This document shows, one piece after another, positions 15,192 through 25,700 of a DNA stretch of 64,000 nt; position 1 is the stretch's first letter; every line of letters begins with the position of its first letter. Location of the stretch: contig NZ_BDDE01000010.1 in NCBI RefSeq assembly GCF_008327685.1, forward strand, positions 434,001 through 498,000, given 5' to 3'. A program made the position numbers and the translations under genes. Under the pieces are notes generated by a model. That model was not told where the DNA came from, searched no databases, and worked only from the letters and a program-made list of their open reading frames with translations. This DNA is from Actinomadura sp. K4S16. GTDB lineage: Bacteria > Actinomycetota > Actinomycetes > Streptosporangiales > Streptosporangiaceae.

Positions 15192-17297
15192 GGCCTCCTT
15201 CATGTCGCGCAGCTCGCGCTTGAGCTCCTTGATCTCGTCGCGGAGCCGGGCGGCGAGCTCGAACTGCAGGTCGGTGGCGGCCTGGTGCATCTGCTCGGTC
15301 ATCTGCTCGATGAGGCCCTCCAGCTCCTCGCGCGGGCGCTCGCCGACCAGGTCGGCGGCGTGCCGGCCGACCTCCCTGGTGCGGGACGCGAGGCCCGGCA
15401 CGGGCGCCTTGCCGCGGCTCTGCTGGCGCCCGGCGCCGCCGATGAGGGTCTCGGTGTCGGCGTCCTCGCGGACGAGGGAGTCGAGGATGTCGGCGATGCG
15501 CTTGCGCAGCGCCCGCGGCTCGATGCCGTGCTCCTCGTTGTAGGCCCGCTGCTTGGCGCGGCGCCGGTTCGTCTCGTCGATCGCCCGCTCCATGGACGGG
15601 GTGACGGTGTCGGCGTACATGTGGACCTGGCCCGACACGTTGCGGGCGGCGCGGCCGATCGTCTGGATGAGGGACGTCTCGGAGCGCAGGAAGCCCTCCT
15701 TGTCGGCGTCCAGGATCGCCACGAGGGAGACCTCGGGCAGGTCGAGGCCCTCGCGGAGGAGGTTGATGCCGACGAGGACGTCGAACTCGCCGGCGCGCAG
15801 CTCGCGCAGCAGCTCGATGCGGCGCAGCGTGTCGACCTCGCTGTGCAGGTAGCGGACCTGGATGCCGAGTTCGAGCAGGTAGTCGGTGAGGTCCTCGGCC
15901 ATCTTCTTGGTGAGGGTGGTGACGAGGACGCGCTCGTCGCGCTCGGTGCGCTCGCGGATCTCGTGGATGAGGTCGTCGATCTGGCCCTTGGTCGGCTTGA
16001 CGACGATCTCCGGGTCGATCAGGCCGGTGGGGCGGATGACCTGCTCGACGACGTCGCCCTTGACGCGGTTCATCTCGTAGGGCCCCGGCGTCGCGGACAG
16101 GTAGACGGTCTGGCCGATCCGGTCGAGGAACTCCTCCCACTTCAGCGGCCGGTTGTCCATGGCGGACGGGAGCCGGAACCCGTGCTCGACCAGCATCCGC
16201 TTGCGGGACGCGTCGCCCTCGTACATGGCGCCGATCTGCGGGACGGTCTGGTGGGACTCGTCGACGACGAGGAGGAAGTCCTCGGGGAAGTAGTCCAGGA
16301 GGGTGTTGGGGGCCGTGCCGGGGCCGCGGCCGTCGATGTGGCGGGAGTAGTTCTCGATGCCGGAGCAGGTGCCGACCTGCCGCATCATCTCGATGTCGTA
16401 GGTGGTGCGCATGCGCAGCCGCTGCGCCTCCAGCATCTTGCCCTGCCGCTCCATCACGGCGAGGGTCTCCTCCAGCTCGGCCTCGATGTCGCGGATGGCC
16501 CGCTCCATGCGCTCGGGGCCGGCGACGTAGTGGGAGGCGGGGAAGACGTACAGCTCGTCGTCCTCGGTGATCAGCTCGCCGGTGAGCGGGTGCAGGGTGG
16601 CGAGCTTCTCGATCTCGTCGCCGAACATCTCGATCCGGACGGCGAGCTCCTCGTACTGCGGGATGATCTCGACGGTGTCGCCGCGGACGCGGAACGTGCC
16701 GCGGGTGAAGGCGAGGTCGTTGCGGGTGTACTGCATGCCGACGAGCTGCCGGAGCAGGTCGTCGCGGTCGATCTCCTGGCCGACGCTGAGCCGGACCATC
16801 CGGTCGACGTACTCCTGCGGGGTGCCGAGGCCGTAGATGCAGGACACCGACGCGACGACGACGGTGTCGCGGCGGGTGAGCAGCGAGTTGGTCGCCGAGT
16901 GCCGCAGCCGGTCGACCTCGTCGTTGATCGAGGAGTCCTTCTCGATGTAGGTGTCGGTCTGCGGGATGTACGCCTCGGGCTGGTAGTAGTCGTAGTACGA
17001 CACGAAGTACTCGACGGCGTTGTTCGGCAGCATCTCGCGCAGCTCGTTGGCGAACTGGGCGGCGAGGGTCTTGTTCGGCTGCATGACGAGGACGGGCCGC
17101 TGCAGCTTCTCCACCAGCCAGGCGATCGTGGCGGTCTTGCCGGTGCCGGTCGCGCCGAGCAGCACCGCGTCCTTCTCGCCGCGCTCGACGCGGGCGGCGA
17201 GGTCGGCGATCGCCGTCGGCTGGTCGCCCGACGGCGTCATCTCGGTGACGACCTCGAACGGCGCCACGCGGCGCCGCAGGTCCGTGACTGGGCGCAT
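15180..17297 (-). CDS. uvrB: UvrABC excinuclease subunit B
   Basis: The product is 705 residues from ATG 17297, with GGGGAG upstream. UvrB is the damage-verifying helicase-like subunit of nucleotide excision repair; it is loaded by UvrA and then recruits UvrC. Visible features: Walker A GATGTGKT at residues 48-55, a beta-hairpin region [20 protein letters not shown], Walker B-like [26 protein letters not shown], the [19 protein letters not shown] and QTIGRAARN helicase motifs, and a C-terminal UVR motif [19 protein letters not shown] for UvrC. Full length and canonical. Confidence 0.98.
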   Translation of the reverse strand: MRPVTDLRRRVAPFEVVTEMTPSGDQPTAIADLAARVERGEKDAVLLGATGTGKTATIAWLVEKLQRPVLVMQPNKTLAAQFANELREMLPNNAVEYFVSYYDYYQPEAYIPQTDTYIEKDSSINDEVDRLRHSATNSLLTRRDTVVVASVSCIYGLGTPQEYVDRMVRLSVGQEIDRDDLLRQLVGMQYTRNDLAFTRGTFRVRGDTVEIIPQYEELAVRIEMFGDEIEKLATLHPLTGELITEDDELYVFPASHYVAGPERMERAIRDIEAELEETLAVMERQGKMLEAQRLRMRTTYDIEMMRQVGTCSGIENYSRHIDGRGPGTAPNTLLDYFPEDFLLVVDESHQTVPQIGAMYEGDASRKRMLVEHGFRLPSAMDNRPLKWEEFLDRIGQTVYLSATPGPYEMNRVKGDVVEQVIRPTGLIDPEIVVKPTKGQIDDLIHEIRERTERDERVLVTTLTKKMAEDLTDYLLELGIQVRYLHSEVDTLRRIELLRELRAGEFDVLVGINLLREGLDLPEVSLVAILDADKEGFLRSETSLIQTIGRAARNVSGQVHMYADTVTPSMERAIDETNRRRAKQRAYNEEHGIEPRALRKRIADILDSLVREDADTETLIGGAGRQQSRGKAPVPGLASRTREVGRHAADLVGERPREELEGLIEQMTEQMHQAATDLQFELAARLRDEIKELKRELRDMKEAGVS

Positions 17298-17389
17298 CGG
17301 CACTCCCCTGGATCCGGCGTACTCCCCTGCTCTCCCAACTGTATGCAGGGGCTCCGACATTCCGCGGCCGAGCGGGCGCGGCCCGGGGC

Positions 17390-18550
17390 TCAGGAGGCGG
17401 GCAGCGGGAGCCTGGCCCGGACGGCGTAGCCGCCGCCGCGGGGGCCGGCGTCGAAGCTGCCGCCGAGGGCGGTGACGCGCTCGCGCAGCCCGATCAGGCC
17501 GTTGCCCCCGGAGGGGAGCCGGTGCTCGGGCCCTGCGGTGGGCGGCTCGTTGGCGATCTCCACTTCGATCGCCTCCGGGAGGAGGCCGAGGTCCACGCGG
17601 GTGTCGGCGGCGCCGGCGTGCTTGTGGACGTTGGTGAGGGCCTCCTGCACCAGCCGGTAGACCGTCCGCCCGACGGCGGGCGGCATGGGGCGCTCCTCCC
17701 CGCGGACCTTCAGGTCCACGCGCAGGCCCGCGGCACCGGACTGGCCGACCAGCTCGCGGAGGTGGGCGAGCGTCACCACCTCCTGCGGGAGGGCCTTCTC
17801 CCCCTGCCTGAGCACGCCGACGACGTGGCGGAGCTCCTCCAGGGCCTGCCGCCCCATGTCTCCGATGACGGCGGCGGTCTCGGCGGCCCGTTCGGGATCG
17901 CGGACCGCGATCGCCTTAAGCGCGCCCGCGTGGACGACCATCACGCTGATGCGGTTGGCGACCACGTCGTGCATCTCCCGTGCGATGCGGGTGCGCTCCT
18001 CCCCCCGCGCGCGCTCCGCGAGCAGGTGCTGCTCGCGTTCGAGCCTCGCGGCGCGCTCCTGGAGGGAGGCGAGGAGCTGCTTGCGCGCGCCCATGTAGAG
18101 GCCGAGCAGGACGGGGACCCCGACGAACGCGATCCCGAAGATCGCCTGCGCGAGGAAGGACTCCGTCGCCGCCGTCGGGCCGGGCAGGACCAGGTTGGCG
18201 ACGTATCCGGCGACCGCGATGACCACCACCGTGCGGCGGGAGGCGGTGTAGGCGGCGAGCGAGTACAGGATCACGAGGGTCCCGAACGCCCCCGCGCCGG
18301 TGACGGTGCCGAACACCACCGCGAACACGGCGAGCCCCACCGGATGGGAGCGCCGCACGATCAGGGCCAGCCCGAGCACGACGCTGCTGACGGACACGAC
18401 GGGGGGCGGGAGCCAGAACTTCTGCTCCGCGAACCACAGGAAGAGGCCGTCGGCCACCGCCAGCGTCACGGCGAGCGCGATGTCGAAGGCACGGGAACGC
18501 CGGGTGGGCCAAGCCCCCGCCGCCCCCGTCCACCAGCCCCGCACGCGCAT
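17390..18550 (-). CDS. Two-component sensor histidine kinase (HisKA_3 / NarL-type partner), orphan
   Basis: The 386-residue protein has about six N-terminal membrane helices (residues 18-160), a short coiled coil ([19 protein letters not shown]), and the dimerisation/phospho-acceptor motif [20 protein letters not shown], whose His is the phosphorylation site. The GHKL domain shows [13 protein letters not shown] (N box) and [11 protein letters not shown] (G box). Kinases of this class pair with LuxR-type response regulators, but none is nearby: uvrB lies downstream and an unrelated membrane protein lies divergent. The signal is unknown. Confidence 0.9.
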   Translation of the reverse strand: MRVRGWWTGAAGAWPTRRSRAFDIALAVTLAVADGLFLWFAEQKFWLPPPVVSVSSVVLGLALIVRRSHPVGLAVFAVVFGTVTGAGAFGTLVILYSLAAYTASRRTVVVIAVAGYVANLVLPGPTAATESFLAQAIFGIAFVGVPVLLGLYMGARKQLLASLQERAARLEREQHLLAERARGEERTRIAREMHDVVANRISVMVVHAGALKAIAVRDPERAAETAAVIGDMGRQALEELRHVVGVLRQGEKALPQEVVTLAHLRELVGQSGAAGLRVDLKVRGEERPMPPAVGRTVYRLVQEALTNVHKHAGAADTRVDLGLLPEAIEVEIANEPPTAGPEHRLPSGGNGLIGLRERVTALGGSFDAGPRGGGYAVRARLPLPAS

Positions 18551-18740
18551 GGCGACGAGCCTATAGCGACCGGAAGGGCGCATCGTCGCACAGGTGAGCG
18601 AACCCCTTACCTGCGGGGCTTTTCCGGCGGACGGACGCTGTGGTTACGATGACCGCGCCGGCCGTGTCGTTCCAGGGGGACGCGACCCTCAGACGCCTCC
18701 CGAGCACCCCCGGCGCCGACTAGGACGGGGAAACCGCACA

Positions 18741-19754
18741 ATGGCCCGATTCGCCAACTGGTTCGGGAAGAACGCCGACGCAGTGATCGCGCTGGTGCTC
18801 GCGATCGTCGTCGCGGTCCTCGGCCTCGGGGTGAACCTGCCGAACGAGACCGAGATCACCAACAGCGGGATCCTCGCGGTGATCGGCCTGCTGGCGACGT
18901 CGGTGCTGCGCGACCGCGGGCGGCGCCTCCCGGTCGAGGCGGAGGTGCGCGACACGCTGCGCGCCTCGTCGGCCACGCTCGGCGAGCTCGACGCCAAGCT
19001 GACCCATATCGAGGGGTTCGAGAGCGTCCTGTCCGACACCAAGCGCGCGCTGGACGAGACCACGGTCGTCCGGGTCATCAGCGGGGCGCAGGTGGCGCAG
19101 GTCCTCGCGGACGCCCGCCGCGACACCGACCGGTGGTTCTTCAAGGGCGGCACGGGCACCTACATCCGCGCGCGCACGCTGCCCGAGTGCGTGGCGGCCG
19201 CGCGCAGGGAGCGGCGGACGCTGCTGTTCCGCCTGGAGATCCTCGACCCCACGAACGTGGAGGTGTGCGAGGCGTACGCGCGCCACCGCCGCTCGGTGTC
19301 GGACGGCCCGGACGCCACGGGCGAGCCCTGGACGCTGGAGCGCACCCGCAAGGAGGCCTACGCCACCATCCTGGCGGCGTGCTGGCACAAGCAGCGGTTC
19401 GCGATGCTCGACATCGACATCGGCCTCGCGCAGACGATGACGACGCTGCGGTACGACCTCGCCTCGTCCCGCGTCGTGGTCACCCGCGACGACCCGCGCG
19501 GCGAGGCCCTGGTGATCGACAACGCGAAGTTCTACTACAGCTGGGTGAGCGCGGAACTGCAGACCAGCCTCGACCAGGCGCGCCGCGTCCCGGTCGAGCA
19601 GGCCAGGCTCGCGCCCCTGGACGACGAGCCGACCGTGGAGGAAGTGCGCAAGCTCTTCGAGGTCATCGGAATCGACCTCGCGCAGGGCTATGCCGACCGC
19701 GATGTCATAGAGATCATACGTAAGGCCCTGCGGGCCAAGGACCCGTACGAGTGA
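18741..19754 (+). CDS. Unrecognised two-TM membrane protein with C-terminal cytoplasmic domain
   Basis: The 337-residue protein has two hydrophobic helices (about residues 13-32 and 42-56). A polar linker and a coiled-coil-like stretch follow, then a conserved-looking domain from about 110 onward containing RWFFKGGTGTYIRARTLPEC, LLFRLEILDP, and AMLDIDIGLAQTMTTLRYD. The domain resembles phospholipase-D-like sensor modules in layout but has no HKD catalytic motif, and I do not assign a family. Its stop overlaps the next start (GTGA), so it is the first gene of a three-gene cassette. Confidence 0.8.
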   Translation: MARFANWFGKNADAVIALVLAIVVAVLGLGVNLPNETEITNSGILAVIGLLATSVLRDRGRRLPVEAEVRDTLRASSATLGELDAKLTHIEGFESVLSDTKRALDETTVVRVISGAQVAQVLADARRDTDRWFFKGGTGTYIRARTLPECVAAARRERRTLLFRLEILDPTNVEVCEAYARHRRSVSDGPDATGEPWTLERTRKEAYATILAACWHKQRFAMLDIDIGLAQTMTTLRYDLASSRVVVTRDDPRGEALVIDNAKFYYSWVSAELQTSLDQARRVPVEQARLAPLDDEPTVEEVRKLFEVIGIDLAQGYADRDVIEIIRKALRAKDPYE

Positions 19755-20521
19755 CCGGGCCTGGAGAGGCCGGGCAGGGCGCGGGCGACGGTCCGCAAGG
19801 CGCCCGGGAAGGCGTCTCGGCGAAGGGTGAGGCCGCCGGAGTGAGGTACGAGGAGATCCGCGAGGAGATCCACGCCGGTACCGCGGCGCGGACGCTTCCG
19901 GCATGGGCGGGGCGCGTCCTCGACGGCGTCCTGGAAGATGTCGCGGCGGGCCGCTCGACCCTCCCGGCCGTGCGGCACCCCCTGGGCTTCCTGTGCCTCC
20001 CCCTGGAGCGCAGCGGCGACCTCGGGGTGTGCCTCCACATCTGGACGCCGGAGGTGCTTCCGGCGCCGTCCACCACGTCGCCGGTGCACTGCCACAGCTG
20101 GGACCTGCTCAGCTTCGTCCTGTACGGGACGGTCCGGAACGTGCGGATGGAGGTCACTGAGGCCTCCGCCACCGGGACGCAGCAGGTCTTCGAGGTGTTG
20201 AGCCAGGGCGACCTGGACGAGCTGAAGGCGACCGGGCGCGCCGTCAACTGCGTCCCCGCCAAGTCCACCACGCACCGGACAGGCGAGTCCTACACTCTGC
20301 CCGCGGGCGTCTTCCACAGCACGCTGATAGAGGACGGGCGGGACGCCGCCACTGTGGCCCTGGGCCGCCAGACGCCGGGCGGGGGCGACCTGTCGCTCGG
20401 TCCCCTGGACGTCTCCAGCCACAAGGTTCGCCGCTCGCGTTCCGACCAAGCCGACACTGTGCGGGCCCTGCGGCGCTCGGCCCGCAGGATCGCCGCCGCC
20501 CACTGCTCGCCGCGCCGGTAG
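19751..20521 (+). CDS. Cupin-like protein of unknown function
   Basis: The 256-residue protein starts at a GTG coupled to the upstream stop. The middle has a cupin-like pattern: PVHCHSWDLLSFVLYGTVRN (HxH metal motif, about residues 114-133) and YTLPAGVFHSTLIEDGRDAA with a later His. Substrate and reaction are unknown, and it does not closely match cysteine dioxygenase. It is the central gene of a cassette with a membrane protein and an inositol-monophosphatase family enzyme, so a shared small-molecule or nucleotide role is possible. Confidence 0.75.
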   Translation: MTGPGEAGQGAGDGPQGAREGVSAKGEAAGVRYEEIREEIHAGTAARTLPAWAGRVLDGVLEDVAAGRSTLPAVRHPLGFLCLPLERSGDLGVCLHIWTPEVLPAPSTTSPVHCHSWDLLSFVLYGTVRNVRMEVTEASATGTQQVFEVLSQGDLDELKATGRAVNCVPAKSTTHRTGESYTLPAGVFHSTLIEDGRDAATVALGRQTPGGGDLSLGPLDVSSHKVRRSRSDQADTVRALRRSARRIAAAHCSPRR

Positions 20522-20551
20522 CCGGCCGCCGGATCCGACTGGAGAGGCCCG

Positions 20552-21409
20552 ATGAGACCCACGACCCCGTCAGCGGCCCTTCCGGTCGACCTCTCCGAGG
20601 CGCGCCGCGTGGCCGTGGAGGCCGCGGAGGCGGCGGGCGCGCTGCTCAGCGCCCGTGTGGACGGCCCCCTGGGGGTGCGGCCGAAGGGCGACGGCGGGGA
20701 CGTGGTGACGGAGCTGGACACCGCCGCCGAGGACCTGATCGTCGGGCGGCTCCGGGCCGCGTACCCGGGGCACCGGATCATCGCCGAGGAGTCCGGGATC
20801 CTCGACGGCGCGCCCGGCGAGGACATGGTGTGGCTCGTCGATCCGCTGGACGGCACCAACAACGTGGCGATCGGCATGCCGGTGTACGCCGTCGGGTTGG
20901 CGCTGTGCGCGCGCGCCGAGCCGGTCTTGGGCGTCGTCCACGACCCGGTAAGCGGCCGGACGTGGTCGGCGGTGCGCGGCAGGGGCACGCTGGGTCCGGA
21001 CGGGAAGCCCCTGGCACTGGCCGACCGGCCTCGGCCGGGGCGGGAGAAGAACCCGCTGCTGGCCTGGACGCAGGGCCACAAGGTCGGTGCGGGCGATCCG
21101 GTGGCGTTCGCCATGCGCTCGGCCCTGGAGCTGCGCTGCGCGCGCATGCTGCAGCTGTGGGCGCCGCTGGTGGCGTGGACGATGCTGGCGCGCGGCGACA
21201 TCGACGGCATCGTCGGCTACCTGCCCGAGATCGTGGACCTGCCCGCCGGGGCGCTGGTGGCCGCCGAGGCGGGCGCGGAGCTGCGCCGCCTGGACGGCGC
21301 GCCCTACGAGCTGGGCATCGACCGCCCGGCGTCCGAACTGGGGTTCGTCGCGGCGCGTCCGGAACTGCTCGACCGCCTCCTGGAGACCACGGCGAAGATC
21401 GACCCGTAG
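20552..21409 (+). CDS. Inositol-monophosphatase / CysQ-family phosphatase
   Basis: The 285-residue protein has the Mg-dependent lithium-sensitive phosphatase motifs: an early acidic DVVTELDTAAEDLIVGRL (about residues 51-68), IIAEESG (metal Glu), and WLVDPLDGTNNVAIGMPVYA (DPxDGT). The third motif, normally WDxAAG, reads IVDLPAGALVAAEAG. Family members remove phosphate from inositol phosphates, fructose-1,6-bisphosphate or 3'-phosphoadenosine nucleotides. It lies 30 bp behind the cupin gene on the same strand. Confidence 0.88.
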   Translation: MRPTTPSAALPVDLSEARRVAVEAAEAAGALLSARVDGPLGVRPKGDGGDVVTELDTAAEDLIVGRLRAAYPGHRIIAEESGILDGAPGEDMVWLVDPLDGTNNVAIGMPVYAVGLALCARAEPVLGVVHDPVSGRTWSAVRGRGTLGPDGKPLALADRPRPGREKNPLLAWTQGHKVGAGDPVAFAMRSALELRCARMLQLWAPLVAWTMLARGDIDGIVGYLPEIVDLPAGALVAAEAGAELRRLDGAPYELGIDRPASELGFVAARPELLDRLLETTAKIDP

Positions 21410-21443
21410 CACGGGCCCCGCTTTCGCCTGCCGGGCGACCGGG

Positions 21444-22679
21444 TCAGCGGGTCAGCAGGAGGACGCCCACGGCGGCGGCGGAGCCCGCCACGGCCAGGAC
21501 CGTCCCCGCCAGCACGAACGTGCGCATCGGCACGCGGACGTCCCAGCGCCGGCACCACTCGAACCACAGCAGCGTGGCCAGCGACCCCCAGGGCGTGATG
21601 ACGGGCCCCACGTTCGTCCCGATGAGCAGGGAGAGCAGCTGGTCCCTGTTGGAGGCGGGCACGGCCGACTCCCCCGCGACGTAGGCGGGCAGGTTGTTGA
21701 GGACGTTCGACAGGCCCGCCCCCGAGAACGCCGCCCGGAAGGCCCCGGCCGTGCCGCCGTCGCCGCCGATCAGGCCGCGCATGGCGTCGTCCAGCCCGAA
21801 CCGCTCCAGGGTGGGGACGACGAGGAACAGCCCGGTGACGAACACCATGAGCTGCCAGGGGATGAGGACGGGGCGCAGCACCGACCGGTCGCGCACGGCG
21901 AAGGCGGCCACGGCCACGGCGGCGGCGACGGTGGCGGCGACGCCCAGCTGGATCCCGGTGTGCACGCCCGCGAGGATCGCCCCGATGAACAGCAGGCACG
22001 CCGCGCCGGTGGCGGAGAACAGCACCGGGTCGCGGACGGGCACCGGCTCGGGCGGGTCGTAGGTCTCCTCGCCGCGCATCCGCCGCCGCCAGTAGAACGC
22101 CCACAGCAGCGCCATCGTCACGGCCAGGACCGCCAGTTGCGGCGCCCACATGCGCGCCGCGAACGCTCGCGTCTCCAGCGCCACGCGGTCGGCGGCGAGC
22201 AGGTTGGTGAGGTTGGACACCGGGAGCAGCAGGCTCGCGGTGTTGGCCAGCCACACCGTCGTCATCGCGAGCGGGAGGGTCGCGATCCGCGCACGCGCCG
22301 CCAGCGCCAGCATGACCGGGGTCAGCAGCACTGCGGTGGTGTCCAGGTTGAGGAAGACGGTGGTGAGCGACGCGAACGCCACGCACAGCAGGAACAGCGC
22401 GAGATAGTTGCCGCGTCCGGCTTGGGCCATCCGCTGCGCGATCGCGTCGAAGACCCCCGCCTCCTTTGTCAGCTCCGCCAGGATGATGACGCTGAACAGG
22501 AAGAGCAGCAGGGGCGCGATCCGTCCGACGCTGGAGCGGGCCGTGTCGGCGGGCAGCAGGCCGGTCGCGACGAACACCAGGCCGAGCACCAGCACGGCGA
22601 TGCGGATCCAGTCGAGGACGCCCAGGGAGCCGAGGGCGCGGCGCAGGGCCTCGATCGGGGCGGGCGGCACGCGCGTCAT
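21444..22679 (-). CDS. ArsB/NhaD-superfamily ion transporter (SLC13-like permease)
   Basis: The product is 411 residues from ATG 22679, with about 11-12 membrane helices across the whole length. Family cues are SVGRIAPLLLFLFSVIILAE, FLNLDTTAVLLTPVMLALA (the NxDTTA signature of ArsB/CitM-like proteins), and LVPVLNNLPAYVAGES-like VLNNLPAYVAG in the second half. Members move arsenite, Na+/H+ or dicarboxylates. The stop is 34 bp from the convergent phosphatase stop, and the start is divergent from the TIR gene by 24 bp. Despite the arsR/arsN1-like pair elsewhere, arsenite transport is only a possibility. Confidence 0.85.
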   Translation of the reverse strand: MTRVPPAPIEALRRALGSLGVLDWIRIAVLVLGLVFVATGLLPADTARSSVGRIAPLLLFLFSVIILAELTKEAGVFDAIAQRMAQAGRGNYLALFLLCVAFASLTTVFLNLDTTAVLLTPVMLALAARARIATLPLAMTTVWLANTASLLLPVSNLTNLLAADRVALETRAFAARMWAPQLAVLAVTMALLWAFYWRRRMRGEETYDPPEPVPVRDPVLFSATGAACLLFIGAILAGVHTGIQLGVAATVAAAVAVAAFAVRDRSVLRPVLIPWQLMVFVTGLFLVVPTLERFGLDDAMRGLIGGDGGTAGAFRAAFSGAGLSNVLNNLPAYVAGESAVPASNRDQLLSLLIGTNVGPVITPWGSLATLLWFEWCRRWDVRVPMRTFVLAGTVLAVAGSAAAVGVLLLTR

Positions 22680-22691
22680 GATTCCACAGGC

Positions 22692-22697
22692 GATACT
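22692..22697 (+). promoter_or_regulatory. Leaderless -10 box of the TIR-NACHT-WD40 gene
   Basis: GATACT lies 6 nt before the ATG at 22704. No ribosome binding site is present in the 24-bp gap shared with the divergent transporter, which supports a leaderless start. Confidence 0.4.
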
Positions 22698-22703
22698 GGC
22701 GCC

Positions 22704-25700
22704 ATGACGACCCCCGGCCACCCCCAGGAGCGCCCGCCCGACTTCTTCATCAGCTACTCCCCGGCCGACGAACGGTGGGCGTCCTGGATCGCCTGGCAAC
22801 TGGAGGCCGCGGGGCACCGCACGATGATGCAGGCGTGGGACTTCGTCCCCGGGACCAACTTCATCGACTACATGGACCGGGGCCTGTCGGAGGCGAAGGT
22901 CGTGGTGGCGGTGCTGTCGCGCAACTACCTGCGCTCCCGGTACGGGCGGCTGGAGTGGATGGCGGCGCTGCGGGCCGACCCTGACGACCCGGCGCGCAAG
23001 CTGGTCACGGTCCGCATCGAGGACTGCCCGATCGACGGGCTCCTCTCCACGATCACCTACGTGGACCTGGTGGGGGTCGACGACCCGGACGAGGCGCGGC
23101 GGCTGCTGATGCGGCGCATCCAGGAGGCCCTCGCCGGCCACGCGCGCCCCTTGAACGGCCCTGGATTCCCCGGAGGGGCCCCGAACCGCCCCGGGCCGCT
23201 TCCCGGTGGCCGGGAGCCCCTTGTGGGCCGTCTGGAGGAGGCTGACGGGCCTGCGGGCGGGGATCGGCGGCCCGAGCCCGCCGGGGAGCGGCCCGCCCGG
23301 CGGGCGCCCGTCGCCGCGCCGGCGTTCCCGGCCGCCGACACCGCGCAGGAGCCGCGCGAGCGGCTGACCGTCCTGCACGTCTCCGGCCCCCGGTTCGGCC
23401 GGACGCTCGCCGAGCCCGGCGAGCCGACGACCGCCACCGAGCTGCAGGACCGGATCTGGAGCGACGTCACCCGGCTCGCCGACTCCGGCGTGCCGCGGCC
23501 CGACCTGCTCGTGGTCACCGGCAACATCACCCACTCCGGCAGCCGCAAGGAGTTCGCCGAGGCGCTGTCGTTCCTCACGAGCCTGCGCGCGCTGCTGGGC
23601 CTGGAGGCGCAGCGCGTCGTGGTGGTGCCGGGCACGCACGACGTCACCCGGGCGGCGTGCCAGGCGTACTTCTCCAGCTGCGAGGCCGACGACATCGAGC
23701 CCCAGCCGCCGTACTGGCCGAAGTGGCGGCACTACGCGGGCCTGTTCAAGGAGTTCTACCAGGGCATCGACGCGCTCATCTTCGACAGCGCCCAGCCGTG
23801 GACGCTGTTCCCCGTCCCCGATCTGAAGGTCGTGGTGGCCGGGCTCAACTCGACCCTGCCGCAGACGCACCGCGAGGAGGACCGGTACGGGCGCGTCGGG
23901 CAGGCGCAGGCCGCCTGGTTCAACGAGCGGCTGCGGCACTTCGAGGGCGAGGGCTGGCTGCGCCTCGGCGCGATCGAGCACACGCCCGTCGCCGGAGAGC
24001 CGGGCGTGCTCCGCGACCCCGAGACGGTGGAGACGCTCCTCGCCTCCCACGTCAACCTGTTCTTCCAGGGGACGGAGTCGGAGTACGGCACCGTCCCCCT
24101 GCTGGCGGGCGGCGGCGTCCCGTCCGTCCCGGCGCTGGGCCCGGGCCGGCACCAGCTCGTCGTCGTGCACCCGGAAGGGCTGGAGCGCTGGATCCCCGAG
24201 GAGGCCGGGAGGCGCGGCCCGGAACGCCTCGAACGGTCCTGGACGGCCGTGAGCGGAACGTTCCCGCCGCCGCGCGCGCAGACCCCTCCCGCCCCTCCCT
24301 CCCCGGAACTCGGCCCCGGGGCCGACGGCAGCGCCGACCCCGTCCCCGACCCCACGGCGCGCCTGCTCGACCGGCTGACGGAGGCGTGCGAGACGCGGTT
24401 CGAGCGCGCCACCATCCGGCGCGTCGTCCCGCCCGCGCGCGAGGACGGCCGGTCCGACCCGCCGCACCTGCTGCTCACCCACCTGGAGGACGGCTTCGTC
24501 CGCCAGTACCGGATCGGCGCCCACGTGGGGCAGGTGACCGAGGCGGACGTGGACGCGTTCGTCCGGCACGTGCACGCCGACGGGACCGACCACGGGTCCG
24601 AGCTGGTGTACCTGGGGCCGGCCCCGGCGCGGTCCGTGCGCGACGACGCGCTGCGCCGCGGCATCCGTGTGCGCAGCCTCACCGAGTTCCAGGGCCTGGT
24701 CGACCTGTCGGAGTACGTCGCGGCCCAGACGCGGCGGCTGTCCGCGGGCGGCCTCTACCCGCCGTCCCTGTACGTCCCGCAGCGCTACCGGGAGCTCGAC
24801 CGGTTCCTTCCGGAGGGCGGCCCCGGCGGCGAGAGCCGCTCGGGCACGGACGTCCACGACGACGTCGTCGGCGAGATGCTGCGGCTCCTGGCCGCCGACC
24901 ACGGGCGGTTCCTGCTGCTCCTCGGCGACTTCGGCCGCGGCAAGACCTTCGCCCTGCGGGAGCTGGCCCGCCGCGTCCCGCAGGAGCTCCCGCACGTCAT
25001 CCCGATCCTCATCGAGCTGCGGGCGCTCGACAAGGCGCACTCGGTGGACGGCCTGGTCGCCGCGCACCTGGCCAACCACGGCGAGGAGCTGATCGACCTC
25101 AAGGCGTTCCACTACATGCTCCGCCAGGGCCGCATCGTCCTGCTCTTCGACGGGTTCGACGAGCTGGTGACGCGGATGACCTACGACCGGGCCGCCGACC
25201 ACCTCGACACGCTGCTGCAGGCCGCCCAGGACAAGGCGAAGATCGTGGTGGCGAGCCGGACGCAGCACTTCAAGTCCCAGGCCCAGGTGCTGACCGCCCT
25301 CGGCGAGAAGGTCGGCGTGCTGCCGCACCGGCGCGTCCTCTCCCTGGAGGAGTTCGCGCCCACGCAGGTCCGCTCGTACCTGGTGAACCGGTACGGCGAC
25401 GAGGACGCCGCCGAGGAGCGGCTGAGCCTGCTGGCGGGGATCGAGGAGCTGCTGGCGCTGACGTCCAACCCGCGGATGCTGTCGTTCATCGCCGACCTCC
25501 CCGAGGAGCGGCTGCGCGCGGTCGCGCAGGCCCGCCGCGCCGTCAGCCCCGCCGACCTCTACCAGGAGATCCTGTCGTCCTGGCTGGCGTACGAGGCGGA
25601 GCGGGTCGGCGGCGCGGGCGGCCCGTCCGGGATGAAGGCCGAGGACATGTGGCAGGCCGTGGGCACGCTCGCGCTGCGGCTGTGGGAGGGCAACGAGCAG

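Noticed and set aside
18741..19754. Phospholipase D nuclease
   Set aside because: No HKD motif is present.
19751..20521. Cysteine dioxygenase
   Set aside because: The cupin HxH is present but the overall pattern and C-terminal half do not match; left as cupin-like.
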